In this document: in pieces, positions 27,569 to 35,525 of the stretch
How positions within the stretch are numbered: the first letter of the stretch is position 1
How the letters are laid out: each line of letters starts with the position of its first letter
NCBI GenBank assembly: GCA_013538805.1
Contig: JABXGR010000002.1
Span: 1-64,000, forward strand
From: Candidatus Nitrosocaldus schleperae
GTDB taxonomy: Archaea; Thermoproteota; Nitrososphaeria; Nitrososphaerales; Nitrosocaldaceae
Reading direction: 5' to 3'
Length of the DNA stretch: 64,000 nt
The notes under the pieces: generated by a model
Database searches by the model: none
What the model was told of the DNA's origin: nothing
The model's input: only the letters and a program-made list of their open reading frames with translations
Translations under genes and position numbers: made by a program

Positions 27569-28598
27569 AATCCTCTACGAAGTACCTAACCCTCTCCTTC
27601 TTGAACTCTCTGGTTGAGAAGAGTATCCTGTAATCGCTTATGCCAACATGTGCTGCAAACTCCCTTGCTATACCCTCACATACCTCTTTGCTCTTTGCAT
27701 GTACCATGCTGTACAGGTTGTATGGCCAGTCTGGATAGGTTGGCCTTCTATAGCAGTGTGTAACCTGGGGGAATGATGCAAGAAGTGTACCAACCTCATC
27801 AACCCTTGCATCTGGCACTATCCATACAATCATACCATTCGCTATAAACCCAGCATTCCTATGCCTTAGTATTGCTGCAAACCTACGCATAACACCTATA
27901 CTCTCATAGTACTTTGCTCTAGCAAGATAATCCTCAACACTTATACCAAGCCTCCTTGCAGGTTCACTGAAAGGCTCACTTACAACCTCTATATCCTTCT
28001 GCAACTCCCGTATGAAGATCTTATCAACCTCATCAGGCTCAAAGTTAACATTTGGCGCTATTGCTGTGGATCTTGTACCTGTACTAGCCTCTACAGGCTT
28101 TATATCTGTTATATCATCACTACTCATATCAAGCCTTACACCTATCTTGTACAACTTGATTGTAGGGAGTATCATGTACCTCCTCACACCTTCAAGGGCA
28201 GCAAACCTCTCAACCTCACGCTTAACATTGCCATATGGGGGTACTGCTATTGTGAACCATAGATTGTAGTTTGGATCATCCCTCTCGTAGTTATGGCTAA
28301 CACCAGGATGCCTATTCACTGCCTCTGCTACATACTCTATCCTTGACTGCTCTACACTCATCGCTACTAGAGCACTCTTGTACTTCAACCTCCTAGTATC
28401 GAATATAGCATCTATCTCTCTTATGATCTGCTCATCCTTGAGCCTCCTTATCCTTGCAATGACCTCCTCTTCACTTATACCAAGCCTCTCACCTATTACA
28501 AGGAACGGTCTTGCAACTAGAGGGAACTCCCACTGTATGATGTTGAGTATCTCCCTATCTACTGCATCTAGTTGCTGTACTTGCATATACCTCCTCAT
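27561..28598 (-). CDS. ahbAB: Fused siroheme decarboxylase AhbA-AhbB
   Basis: 345 residues made of two Lrp/AsnC-like modules. Module one (about 10-160) has HTH VIGERLGISEEEVIARIRRL and the motif HNYERDDPNYNLWFTI. Module two (about 190-345) has a second HTH and HCYRRPTYPDWPYNLYSMVH. These H-Y-R and NLW/NLYSM motifs are diagnostic of siroheme decarboxylases (AhbA/AhbB, NirDLGH), not of transcription regulators. The enzyme removes two acetate carboxyls from siroheme to give 12,18-didecarboxysiroheme, the first step of the siroheme-dependent heme route. AhbA and AhbB are usually separate proteins; here they are one chain. The gene is divergent from sirC-hemA-hemB. Confidence 0.88.
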   Translation of the reverse strand: MRRYMQVQQLDAVDREILNIIQWEFPLVARPFLVIGERLGISEEEVIARIRRLKDEQIIREIDAIFDTRRLKYKSALVAMSVEQSRIEYVAEAVNRHPGVSHNYERDDPNYNLWFTIAVPPYGNVKREVERFAALEGVRRYMILPTIKLYKIGVRLDMSSDDITDIKPVEASTGTRSTAIAPNVNFEPDEVDKIFIRELQKDIEVVSEPFSEPARRLGISVEDYLARAKYYESIGVMRRFAAILRHRNAGFIANGMIVWIVPDARVDEVGTLLASFPQVTHCYRRPTYPDWPYNLYSMVHAKSKEVCEGIAREFAAHVGISDYRILFSTREFKKERVRYFVEDSY

Positions 28599-28645
28599 AT
28601 CAAAGTGGTTAATATTGGTAACTGTATGTATGTAACCAACCTTGG

Positions 28646-28687
28646 TTAGGCATACGTTTAGGCATATAGAAATGGGGTATTAGGCAT
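28646..28687. promoter_or_regulatory. Three phased TTAGGCAT direct repeats in the ahbAB/sirC divergent promoter region
   Basis: Exact TTAGGCAT copies start at 28646, 28658 and 28680, giving steps of 12 and 22 bp (about one and two helical turns). A palindrome ATGTATACAT follows at 28690-28699, then the sirC TATA box. The position suggests an operator for a regulator of heme synthesis. Confidence 0.5.
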
Positions 28688-28707
28688 GCATGTATACATA
28701 CCTCAAC

Positions 28708-28716
28708 CTATAAATA
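28708..28716 (+). promoter_or_regulatory. Putative TATA box of sirC-hemA-hemB
   Basis: CTATAAATA about 20-28 bp before ATG 28736, indicating a leaderless transcript. Confidence 0.55.
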
Positions 28717-28735
28717 AGATGTTAGCCTATGCTAG

Positions 28736-29416
28736 ATGATCAACTTGATAGTTGACCTCAACATACAGGGCAAGAGCGTTCTAATCATAGGTGCTGGTGT
28801 TGAGGGTACTAGGAAGGTTAAAGCACTTCTAGGGCAAGGTTGTAAGAGCATAACAGTAGTAAGCAATAGGTTCAACAGATCCCTGCTAAATCTTGCTAAA
28901 GAGGGTAAGATAAATTTGGTTAAGAGGAGCCTCAAGGATCCATCCATACTCTATGAGTTTGAGAGACCATTCTTGGTTATGGCAGCAACCAACGATAAGG
29001 CATTGAATAGAAGTATAGTTGAGAGGGCAAAGGCTATGGGTATACTTGCATATGCTGCAGATGACCCAACAATAAGTGATTTCATCCATCCTGCTGTTAT
29101 CAACATCCATGATACACTCTTCATAGCAATATCAACTAGAGGGAGTAGCCCAGCCATGGCTAGAATGCTAAGGATAAAGGCTGAGAGGGTACTCAAGAGG
29201 CTTATAAGAGAGGAGGATATAGAGATGATAAGGCTAGCAGATTATGCTAGAAGTATGGCTATGAAGTATATAAGCGATATCCATGCTAGAAAGGATTACA
29301 TATACTCAGTTATAAGGGATAGAGAGATAGTAGATATGCTCAAGAGTAAGAGGCTTGAGGAGGCTAGAGCAAGAGCATTAACCCTTCTTAGCAGTTATGG
29401 GGGTAGCGTTAGGTGA
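28736..29416 (+). CDS. Precorrin-2 dehydrogenase / siroheme synthase N-domain protein
   Basis: 226 residues. The NAD-binding motif KSVLIIGAGVEGTRKVKALLGQG opens the protein. MAATNDKALNRSIVERAK and the dimerisation segment DDPTISDFIHPAVINIHDTLFIAISTRGSSPAMAR are typical of SirC/Met8 proteins. It oxidises precorrin-2 to sirohydrochlorin and may also insert iron; no separate ferrochelatase lies in the window. Its stop overlaps the hemA start by 4 bp. It feeds both siroheme and the AhbAB-dependent heme route. Confidence 0.9.
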   Translation: MINLIVDLNIQGKSVLIIGAGVEGTRKVKALLGQGCKSITVVSNRFNRSLLNLAKEGKINLVKRSLKDPSILYEFERPFLVMAATNDKALNRSIVERAKAMGILAYAADDPTISDFIHPAVINIHDTLFIAISTRGSSPAMARMLRIKAERVLKRLIREEDIEMIRLADYARSMAMKYISDIHARKDYIYSVIRDREIVDMLKSKRLEEARARALTLLSSYGGSVR

Positions 29417-30762
29417 TGAACATCCTAAATGCTAGGATAACATACAGGCAGATACCTATACACATGCTTGAGCGATTCACATTCAAGGATACAGCATCAA
29501 TATATAGGATGAAGGACAAGCATGGTTTTGATGAGCTGCTCATCCTCCAGACATGCAACAGGGTAGAGGTTTATGCAGCAAGCAGTAAGGTTGATGACCC
29601 ATCATCCTTGCTAGATATCTGGCATGAGCATCTTAACATCGATAGAGGAGTGCTGGAGAAGAGTGTTGAGTTGAGCAAAGGCAAGGATGCTATACTTCAT
29701 CTCTTCAGGCTTGCATCTGGTCTTGACTCACTTGTTGTAGGGGAGGATCAGATACTTGGACAGGTGAAGCGTGCATTAGATAATGCTAGGAAGGGTAATG
29801 GAGTTGACTCATACCTTAGCATGCTCTTTGAGAAGGCAGTTAGGGTTGGTAGCAGGGTTAGGGCAAGCACAAACATAAACAAGGGTAGCATCTCCTATGG
29901 CTCTATAGCAGTCAAACTTGCAGAGGAGCACCTCCATGGGCTTTATGGTAGGAGGATAATGCTAATAGGCTCTGGTGAGGCAGCAAGCATGGTAGCAAAG
30001 CCCCTCTTGAGTAAGGGTATTGAGTTCATGGTTACAAGCAGAACAATGGAGAGGGCAAAGGCATTCTCTGAGAGTGTTGGAGGAAAGCCTATGGAGTTTG
30101 ATCATGCTATGAGTGAGTTGGATAAAGTAGATGCACTATTCATTGCTACTACAGCACCATACTGGCTTATAACATATGAGAAGATGGTAGAGGTTATGGA
30201 GAGGAAGAAGAAGAGGAGTATGGGCATGAACAATATCGATGGAAGGATTGAGCAAGGATCATCATCTTCATCTACATCTATCCTTCCTCTTCTCCTACTA
30301 CTAGACCTCTCAAACCCAAGCACAGTAGAGCCTAGGGTAGATAGCATAGATGGTGTTAAGGTGATAAGGTTCGATGAGATAGCCAGCATGGTTGAGAGGA
30401 ATATAGATGCAAGGATGAAGGAGGTTAGTGAGGCTGAGCGTATAGTTAGGGAAGAGGTTGATGCTATGGAGGCTAGGTTAAGGAGGTTTGAGGTAGAGCC
30501 AATAATAGACTCACTCTTCAGGAGTGTTGATAGGATAAGGAGGAGAGAGTTGGATAAGGCGTTGAGTATGCTCAACCTTGATGAGCATAGCAAGCAGGTA
30601 GTTGAGCAGATGAGTTATGCAATAGTTGAGAGCATCCTATCCATACCTATGGATGAGTTGAGGAAGGCATCAGAGAATGGGGATGTTGAGTTTATAAGAA
30701 CTGCAAGTAGGTTATTCAAGTATGGGCATGGTTTGGAGGAGCAGTATAACCATACGAGGTGA
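29413..30762 (+). CDS. hemA: Glutamyl-tRNA reductase
   Basis: 449 residues. The catalytic Cys lies in LLILQTCNRVEVYAA; GEDQILGQVK and the NADPH-binding IMLIGSGEAASMVAKPL motifs follow, and the C-terminal dimerisation helices are present. It reduces Glu-tRNA(Glu) to glutamate-1-semialdehyde, the committed step of C5 tetrapyrrole synthesis. A Ser/Thr low-complexity insert (QGSSSSSTS) with a basic lead sits around residues 258-295, where relatives have a short loop. It overlaps sirC by 4 bp; hemB follows 10 bp later. Confidence 0.95.
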   Translation: MMNILNARITYRQIPIHMLERFTFKDTASIYRMKDKHGFDELLILQTCNRVEVYAASSKVDDPSSLLDIWHEHLNIDRGVLEKSVELSKGKDAILHLFRLASGLDSLVVGEDQILGQVKRALDNARKGNGVDSYLSMLFEKAVRVGSRVRASTNINKGSISYGSIAVKLAEEHLHGLYGRRIMLIGSGEAASMVAKPLLSKGIEFMVTSRTMERAKAFSESVGGKPMEFDHAMSELDKVDALFIATTAPYWLITYEKMVEVMERKKKRSMGMNNIDGRIEQGSSSSSTSILPLLLLLDLSNPSTVEPRVDSIDGVKVIRFDEIASMVERNIDARMKEVSEAERIVREEVDAMEARLRRFEVEPIIDSLFRSVDRIRRRELDKALSMLNLDEHSKQVVEQMSYAIVESILSIPMDELRKASENGDVEFIRTASRLFKYGHGLEEQYNHTR

Positions 30763-30772
30763 ATAGATAGTA

Positions 30773-31846
30773 TTGAAGGGCTCAAACCTTACTGAGGAGG
30801 AGAGATCACAAGAGCAAGAGCAAGAGCAAGAGCAACAACATTCCAAATCAAGCATACCAAGCATAACATTCCCATCTACTAGGTTAAGGAGGTTGAGGAA
30901 GAGCAGTCCAATAAGGAGCATGCTTATGGAGAGTAGGATAAACCTAGATAGCCTTGTATATCCTGTATTCGTGCAAGAGGGTATAGAGGATAAGGAGCCT
31001 ATCCAATCTATGCCAGGGCTAAGCAGGCTCCCATTATCCATGCTCAACGATGAGGCTAGGCACCTCATAGAGTTAGGGATAAGAGCAGTACTGCTATTTG
31101 GCATCCCAAGTATCAAGGATGAGTATGCATCATCTGCATATGCTGAGGATGGGATAGTGCAGAGGGCAGTATCATCATTAAGGAGGGAGTTCAGTAGTGA
31201 TGAACTTACAATAATCACAGATGTATGCACATGCCAGTACACAACACATGGCCACTGTGGCCTGCTCAAAGGTAATAGAGTAGATAATGATAGTACACTT
31301 GATCTTCTTGCAAGGATAGCAGTAAGCCATGCCTATGCTGGTGCAGATATAGTTGCTCCATCAGCAATGATGGATGGTCAGGTTAGAGCAATAAGGGATG
31401 CACTTGATGATCATGGCTTCAAGGACGTGCTAATAATGTCATATTCAGCAAAGTACTCCTCTTCTCTATATGCACCATTTAGAAGTGCAGCAGACTCAGC
31501 ACCAAGGTTTGGGGATCGCAAGAGTTACCAACTCTACTATGCAAATGCTAGGGAAGCGTTGAGAGAGATTGAGCAGGATATACTTGAGGGTGTTGATATA
31601 ATAATGGTTAAGCCAGCCATAGCATACCTTGATATAATAAGGCTTGCTAGAGATACGTTCAAGCATCCATTGGCAGCGTATAGTGTCTCTGGAGAGTATG
31701 CATTGGTGAAGGCAGCATCCATGCAAGGGTTAATAGATGAGGATGCTGTTATAATGGAGTTGCTAACATGCATAAGGCGTGCTGGTGCAGATATAATAAT
31801 AACATACTTTGCAAAGAGAGTAGCAGAGATAATGAATGGTAAGTGA
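30773..31846 (+). CDS. hemB: Porphobilinogen synthase (delta-aminolevulinate dehydratase)
   Basis: 357 residues. The zinc-site motif DVCTCQYTTHGHCG is present, and Schiff-base lysine regions are seen in MSYSAKYSSSLYAPFR and IIMVKPAIAYLDII. It condenses two ALA into porphobilinogen. The frame opens at TTG 30773; the first ~25 residues are a Glu/Gln/Ser extension (SQEQEQEQEQQ) ahead of the family start FPSTRLRRLR, so this lead is either a real low-complexity extension or partly untranslated. It is third in the sirC-hemA-hemB operon. Confidence 0.93.
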   Translation: MKGSNLTEEERSQEQEQEQEQQHSKSSIPSITFPSTRLRRLRKSSPIRSMLMESRINLDSLVYPVFVQEGIEDKEPIQSMPGLSRLPLSMLNDEARHLIELGIRAVLLFGIPSIKDEYASSAYAEDGIVQRAVSSLRREFSSDELTIITDVCTCQYTTHGHCGLLKGNRVDNDSTLDLLARIAVSHAYAGADIVAPSAMMDGQVRAIRDALDDHGFKDVLIMSYSAKYSSSLYAPFRSAADSAPRFGDRKSYQLYYANAREALREIEQDILEGVDIIMVKPAIAYLDIIRLARDTFKHPLAAYSVSGEYALVKAASMQGLIDEDAVIMELLTCIRRAGADIIITYFAKRVAEIMNGK

Positions 31847-31928
31847 TCAACGATTGATTGATTGGTAGATATGGGATGCATTTATATTATCTAAGAGTAT
31901 AAATACATAGGTTCAATTATTAAGATCG

Positions 31929-31939
31929 CTATATATATC
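31929..31939 (+). promoter_or_regulatory. Putative TATA box of the second metalloprotease pair
   Basis: CTATATATATC about 21-31 bp before ATG 31960, nearly identical to the element before copy 1 of the pair. It points to 31960, the signal-peptide frame, as the start of translation. Confidence 0.5.
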
Positions 31940-31959
31940 AGATGTAAGTAATTCATCTA

Positions 31960-32121
31960 ATGCTGTCAATAAGACAGATAGTAATAATTGGTATAGTATT
32001 TATGAGCAGTGTAACAGCCACAGCATTAGCAACCCATGTACCATTATATTCTGGATGCAGATGGTGGAGTGCAGTAGAGCATGTACAGTATAACTATTCT
32101 AGATACATTAGGAATACCTAG
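31960..32121 (+). pseudogene. Signal-peptide fragment of the copy-2 metalloprotease, out of frame with its catalytic domain
   Basis: The frame from ATG 31960 encodes a typical signal peptide (QIVIIGIVFMSSVTATALA) followed by THVPLYSGCRWWS, which lines up with ASHYTGYRWALP of copy 1. It then runs into a TAG at 32119. The catalytic domain continues in the next frame from about 32078, so a single +1 shift within 32078-32118 would join them into one protein of the same layout as copy 1. It may be a sequence error, a real inactivating mutation, or recoding. Confidence 0.7.
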
Positions 32122-32536
32122 AAGCACATGGGTAAGCGAACTTGATGCTGCTAGACAAGCATGGAATGGACATTCTAGATTTACACTGTATGAAGCAGCA
32201 AGTAATCCTCATACAGTATACGCAGGCATTCCTCCATCTCGCACTGCCCTTGCAGTAACCACTACAGTCTGTCTGCCAGGTTATCTACAGGATGCAGATA
32301 CGGTATTTAATAATACAGTAGCTTGGGCTACAGATGGTCGAACATGGCCAGATTTTAGGCGTGTAGCGGTACATGAATTCGGGCATTGGGTTAGATTAAA
32401 GGATACTTCTACACTGAGCGGTAATAACTATTGCTATCAGTATACTGTTATGTATGACTGCTTCCCTGTTGTCGCTGGCTATAGAACGTTATTCGAAGAA
32501 GATAAACAGTGGTTGAGATCTATATATGGTAGATAG
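32081..32536 (+). CDS. Metzincin-like zinc metalloprotease catalytic domain (copy 2), apparent +1 frameshift from its signal peptide
   Basis: 151 residues in the frame opening at ATG 32081; a TAG at 32075 blocks this frame just upstream. STWVSELDAARQAWNGHSRF aligns with SLVASEIDQARNSWNSLPSI of copy 1. The zinc motif HEFGHWVRLKD keeps HExxH and the Asp at position 11; TVMYD fits the Met-turn; the protein ends IYGR like copy 1 (IYG). As written it has no export signal, whereas the preceding out-of-frame fragment (31960-32121) supplies one. All catalytic residues are conserved, which argues against long-standing decay. It sits between hemB and hemL, splitting the heme cluster. Confidence 0.75.
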   Translation: MYSITILDTLGIPRSTWVSELDAARQAWNGHSRFTLYEAASNPHTVYAGIPPSRTALAVTTTVCLPGYLQDADTVFNNTVAWATDGRTWPDFRRVAVHEFGHWVRLKDTSTLSGNNYCYQYTVMYDCFPVVAGYRTLFEEDKQWLRSIYGR

Positions 32537-32553
32537 ATAGAGGTGTTGGATTA

Positions 32554-33129
32554 ATGGCTAGAGGGATTGGGTTTGGATGGCTGATAGTTGTTACAGCAGT
32601 TAGTGGTATAGCAGCATATATGTTGATAGCACAACCAACATTGATAAGATCCAATACAAGTTCTATGTTAGAGTTGCTTCCTTTAGATAAACTTGTAGAG
32701 CATTCAAAGATAATAGTAGTAGGAGAGATAGTAGAGCAGAAACCAAGTGTAAAAGACATGGTAGAGAATACAGACGTGCAGATAGCATACACAGAATACA
32801 TTCTAAAGGTAGAAAGATATCTATTGAACAATTCAGAATATGAAGAAGGCGATACGCTTATTTTCAAGAACCTAGGAGGCAAGGTAGGTATTGAGGAGTT
32901 TATAGTAGAAGACTCCCCAGAATTCAAAGTAGGGGATAGAGTTCTCCTCCTACTAACAGATGAATGGGATGACTTCCTTAAAGGCTCATGGAATGTAGTT
33001 GGTTGGAGGCAAGGAGCATACACCATCAAGGATGGTATAGCATACAACCAGTTCTACAAGGAGAGAAGTATGCCAGAGGATGAACTTGTAAAGACTATAG
33101 AGGAAATAATAAAGAAGAAGAGTAAATAA
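32554..33129 (+). CDS. Membrane-anchored partner of the metalloprotease, TIMP/netrin-like OB-fold candidate (copy 2)
   Basis: 191 residues. One N-terminal helix (GWLIVVTAVSGIAAYMLIA) anchors an outside domain with SKIIVVGEIVEQ, EGDTLIFKNLGG, KVGDRVLLLLTDEWDD and IKDGIAYNQFY, matching the strands of the copy-1 partner (ADIIVIGTV, GERVLLFLN, IDENNIAYN). The pairwise similarity is moderate overall but the block order is the same. A purine-rich GAGGTG site precedes the ATG. Position after the protease is conserved. Role as inhibitor, chaperone or co-anchor is inference. Confidence 0.7.
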   Translation: MARGIGFGWLIVVTAVSGIAAYMLIAQPTLIRSNTSSMLELLPLDKLVEHSKIIVVGEIVEQKPSVKDMVENTDVQIAYTEYILKVERYLLNNSEYEEGDTLIFKNLGGKVGIEEFIVEDSPEFKVGDRVLLLLTDEWDDFLKGSWNVVGWRQGAYTIKDGIAYNQFYKERSMPEDELVKTIEEIIKKKSK

Positions 33130-33190
33130 CACATCAATTTAATTTATTTTGCTCTATGAAGGATAAGATTATAACCGATGATGAATAAGC

Positions 33191-34549
33191 ATGGTTATGA
33201 GGCGATCGATTAGGGTTAAGAAGAGTATCAAAGATACTAATAGTGGTAACAGCAGTAGCCTTAACCCAAGACTCTTTGAGAGAGCCTCAAGGCTTATGGT
33301 TAAAGGTGTTAATAGCCCGATAAGGTACTTTGAACCATACCCATTCTTCGTTAAGCATGCTAGAGGATGCAAGGTTTATGATGTTGATGGCAACTCCTAT
33401 ATAGACTACTGCATGGGCTATGGTGCACTACTCCTTGGACATGCATTCAAGGATGTTATAGATGATGTCAAGGCACAACTCTCAAGAGGCTCTCTATACT
33501 GTATGCCAACTGAGCATGAGGTTGAGCTTGCTGAACTGCTCAGCAGATGCATACCATGTGCAGAGATGATAAGGCTTCTCAACACAGGTATGGAGGCTAC
33601 ATACCATGCCATAAGGATAGCAAGGGCATACACAAAGAGGAGGAAGATAATCAAGTTCGATGGCTGCTACCATGGCTCCCATGACTATACACTTGTTAAA
33701 TCATATGCTAGCATGGATGAGATGCTCTCCTCTGCAATGCTGGAAGGCATTGCAAGCAACACAATCATCCTACCATACAATGATATAGATGCAGTAAGGG
33801 ATGCTATGCAGAAGGTAGGTAGTGATGTTGCAGCAATAATAGTAGAGCCAGTGATGGCCAATGCTGGATTGATACCTCCATCCAATGGATTCCTTGAGAC
33901 CCTTAGCAGTGTCTGCAAGGAGCATGGCTCACTACTTATATTCGATGAGGTTGTTACAGGGTTCAGGCTAGCATTGGGAGGAGCACAGGAGTACTATAAC
34001 ATCAAGCCAGATATAGCAACATTTGCAAAGGCAATGGCAAACGGATTCCCAATAGCATGCATTGCAGGGAGAAGGGATGTTATGAGTGTACTTGCACCAG
34101 AGGGCATGCTATACCAAGGGAGCACGTTTGCTGGCAACCCTGTATGTGTTACAGCAGCAATAGCAACGATAAGGTATCTGATGAGGCATAGATCAATATA
34201 CAAGTTGATGGAGAAGAGGTGCAACGAACTTGTAAGTATGATAAGTGATATGGTTAGGGATAATGGGATTGAGGCAAGGATCAACTCAATAGCATCAATG
34301 CTCCAGATATTCTTTACAAGCAATGAGGTTAGAGATTATGCTACTGCTAGACTATCAAACACAACGCTATTCAAATCATACTTTAATGGGCTCCTTAAGC
34401 AAGGAGTATTCATACCACCATCACAGTTCGAGGTATGCTTCCTCTCACTTGCACACGATGATACCATCATAAGGAGTACAGGGGAGAAGATAGGTAGAGT
34501 ATTGGCAAGGGAGTTGAGAAGAGGGGTTGAGGTTACTGGTAGGGAGTAG
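33191..34549 (+). CDS. hemL: Glutamate-1-semialdehyde 2,1-aminomutase
   Basis: 452 residues. Class-III aminotransferase features are MGYGALLLGHA, GCYHGSHDYTLV, IFDEVVTGFRLALGG, and the PLP lysine in ATFAKAMANGFPIA. It converts glutamate-1-semialdehyde to ALA. The first ~25 residues are basic and Ser/Asn-rich before the family start LFERASRLMVKGVNSP. Its end overlaps hemC by 23 bp. The protease pair separates it from hemB. Confidence 0.93.
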   Translation: MVMRRSIRVKKSIKDTNSGNSSSLNPRLFERASRLMVKGVNSPIRYFEPYPFFVKHARGCKVYDVDGNSYIDYCMGYGALLLGHAFKDVIDDVKAQLSRGSLYCMPTEHEVELAELLSRCIPCAEMIRLLNTGMEATYHAIRIARAYTKRRKIIKFDGCYHGSHDYTLVKSYASMDEMLSSAMLEGIASNTIILPYNDIDAVRDAMQKVGSDVAAIIVEPVMANAGLIPPSNGFLETLSSVCKEHGSLLIFDEVVTGFRLALGGAQEYYNIKPDIATFAKAMANGFPIACIAGRRDVMSVLAPEGMLYQGSTFAGNPVCVTAAIATIRYLMRHRSIYKLMEKRCNELVSMISDMVRDNGIEARINSIASMLQIFFTSNEVRDYATARLSNTTLFKSYFNGLLKQGVFIPPSQFEVCFLSLAHDDTIIRSTGEKIGRVLARELRRGVEVTGRE

Positions 34550-35498
34550 AGGGAGCAGGCTCTCGTTGGTGCAGAGTGAGCATGTTATATCACTACTTAA
34601 GCATGTGGATAGCAGTATAGAGTTTGAGATAGTTACTATAAAGACCAAGGGTGATATCGATGCTAGACCACTCTACACTATAGATGGTAAGGGTGTATTT
34701 GAGAAGGAGGTTGATCAGGCAGTGCTCTCTGGTAGTGTGCATCTTGCTGTCCATAGCATGAAGGATGTACCATCAGATCTGCATGAGGATCTTCTGATAG
34801 CATCTGTGCCTAGAAGGGATAGTCCATACGATATGCTTATAAGCAAGGCTCAAGGCCATAGCCTTACAAGCCTCCCAAGCAAGAGTGTTATAGGCACTAG
34901 TAGTCTAAGAAGGATTGTGCAACTAAAGAGGGTTAGAGGTGATCTTGTGGTGAAGCCAATAAGGGGTAATGTGGATACAAGGATAGGGAAGATGCTCGAT
35001 GGGGAGTATGATGCAGTAGTACTTGCAGAGGCTGGGCTAGCAAGGCTAGGGCTATTATCAGGATTGGTGCAGAGGTCATGCTTCTTTGAGAGGCTTAGCA
35101 AGGATATAATGATGCCAGCCCCAGGGCAGGGTGCACTTGCAGTAGTTGTAAGGAAGGATAGCAAAGATCTTATCAGGTTGTTGAAGAGGATAGAGGATAG
35201 AGCATCTAGAGCAGAGATAGAGGCTGAGAGGGTACTGTTGAGGGAGATGAATGCTGGATGTAGGATGCCTCTAGGTGCACTTGCAAGAGCATACCCATCA
35301 GGCCTTCTAACATTAGAGGCATGCATGATCTCTGCAGATGGTAGAGATGTTGTAAGGGCAGGTTCATCATCAAGCATTGATGATGCTGAAGGATTAGGGG
35401 CAAGGGTTGCAAGATCCTTGTTGGAGCAAGGAGCAAGGAGGATATCTGAGGAGTGGAGGTTGATTGACTTTGAGCATAACAATCTTAGCATCCAGTGA
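34527..35498 (+). CDS. hemC: Porphobilinogen deaminase (hydroxymethylbilane synthase)
   Basis: 323 residues. GSRGSRLSLVQSEHV, VHSMKDVPSDL and the dipyrromethane-cofactor Cys in NAGCRMPLGALA define the family. It links four porphobilinogens into hydroxymethylbilane. The start is a TTG (34527) inside hemL, needed to include the conserved LLVGSRGSRLSL strand; no ATG precedes it. Confidence 0.94.
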   Translation: MRLLVGSRGSRLSLVQSEHVISLLKHVDSSIEFEIVTIKTKGDIDARPLYTIDGKGVFEKEVDQAVLSGSVHLAVHSMKDVPSDLHEDLLIASVPRRDSPYDMLISKAQGHSLTSLPSKSVIGTSSLRRIVQLKRVRGDLVVKPIRGNVDTRIGKMLDGEYDAVVLAEAGLARLGLLSGLVQRSCFFERLSKDIMMPAPGQGALAVVVRKDSKDLIRLLKRIEDRASRAEIEAERVLLREMNAGCRMPLGALARAYPSGLLTLEACMISADGRDVVRAGSSSSIDDAEGLGARVARSLLEQGARRISEEWRLIDFEHNNLSIQ

Positions 35499-35525
35499 GA
35501 GAAGGAGAAAGGAGGAGGGCTAGAG

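Noticed and set aside
27561-28598. Lrp/AsnC transcription regulator
   Set aside because: The two HTH-like modules carry the siroheme-decarboxylase motifs and the gene faces the heme operon, so a catalytic role is far better supported.
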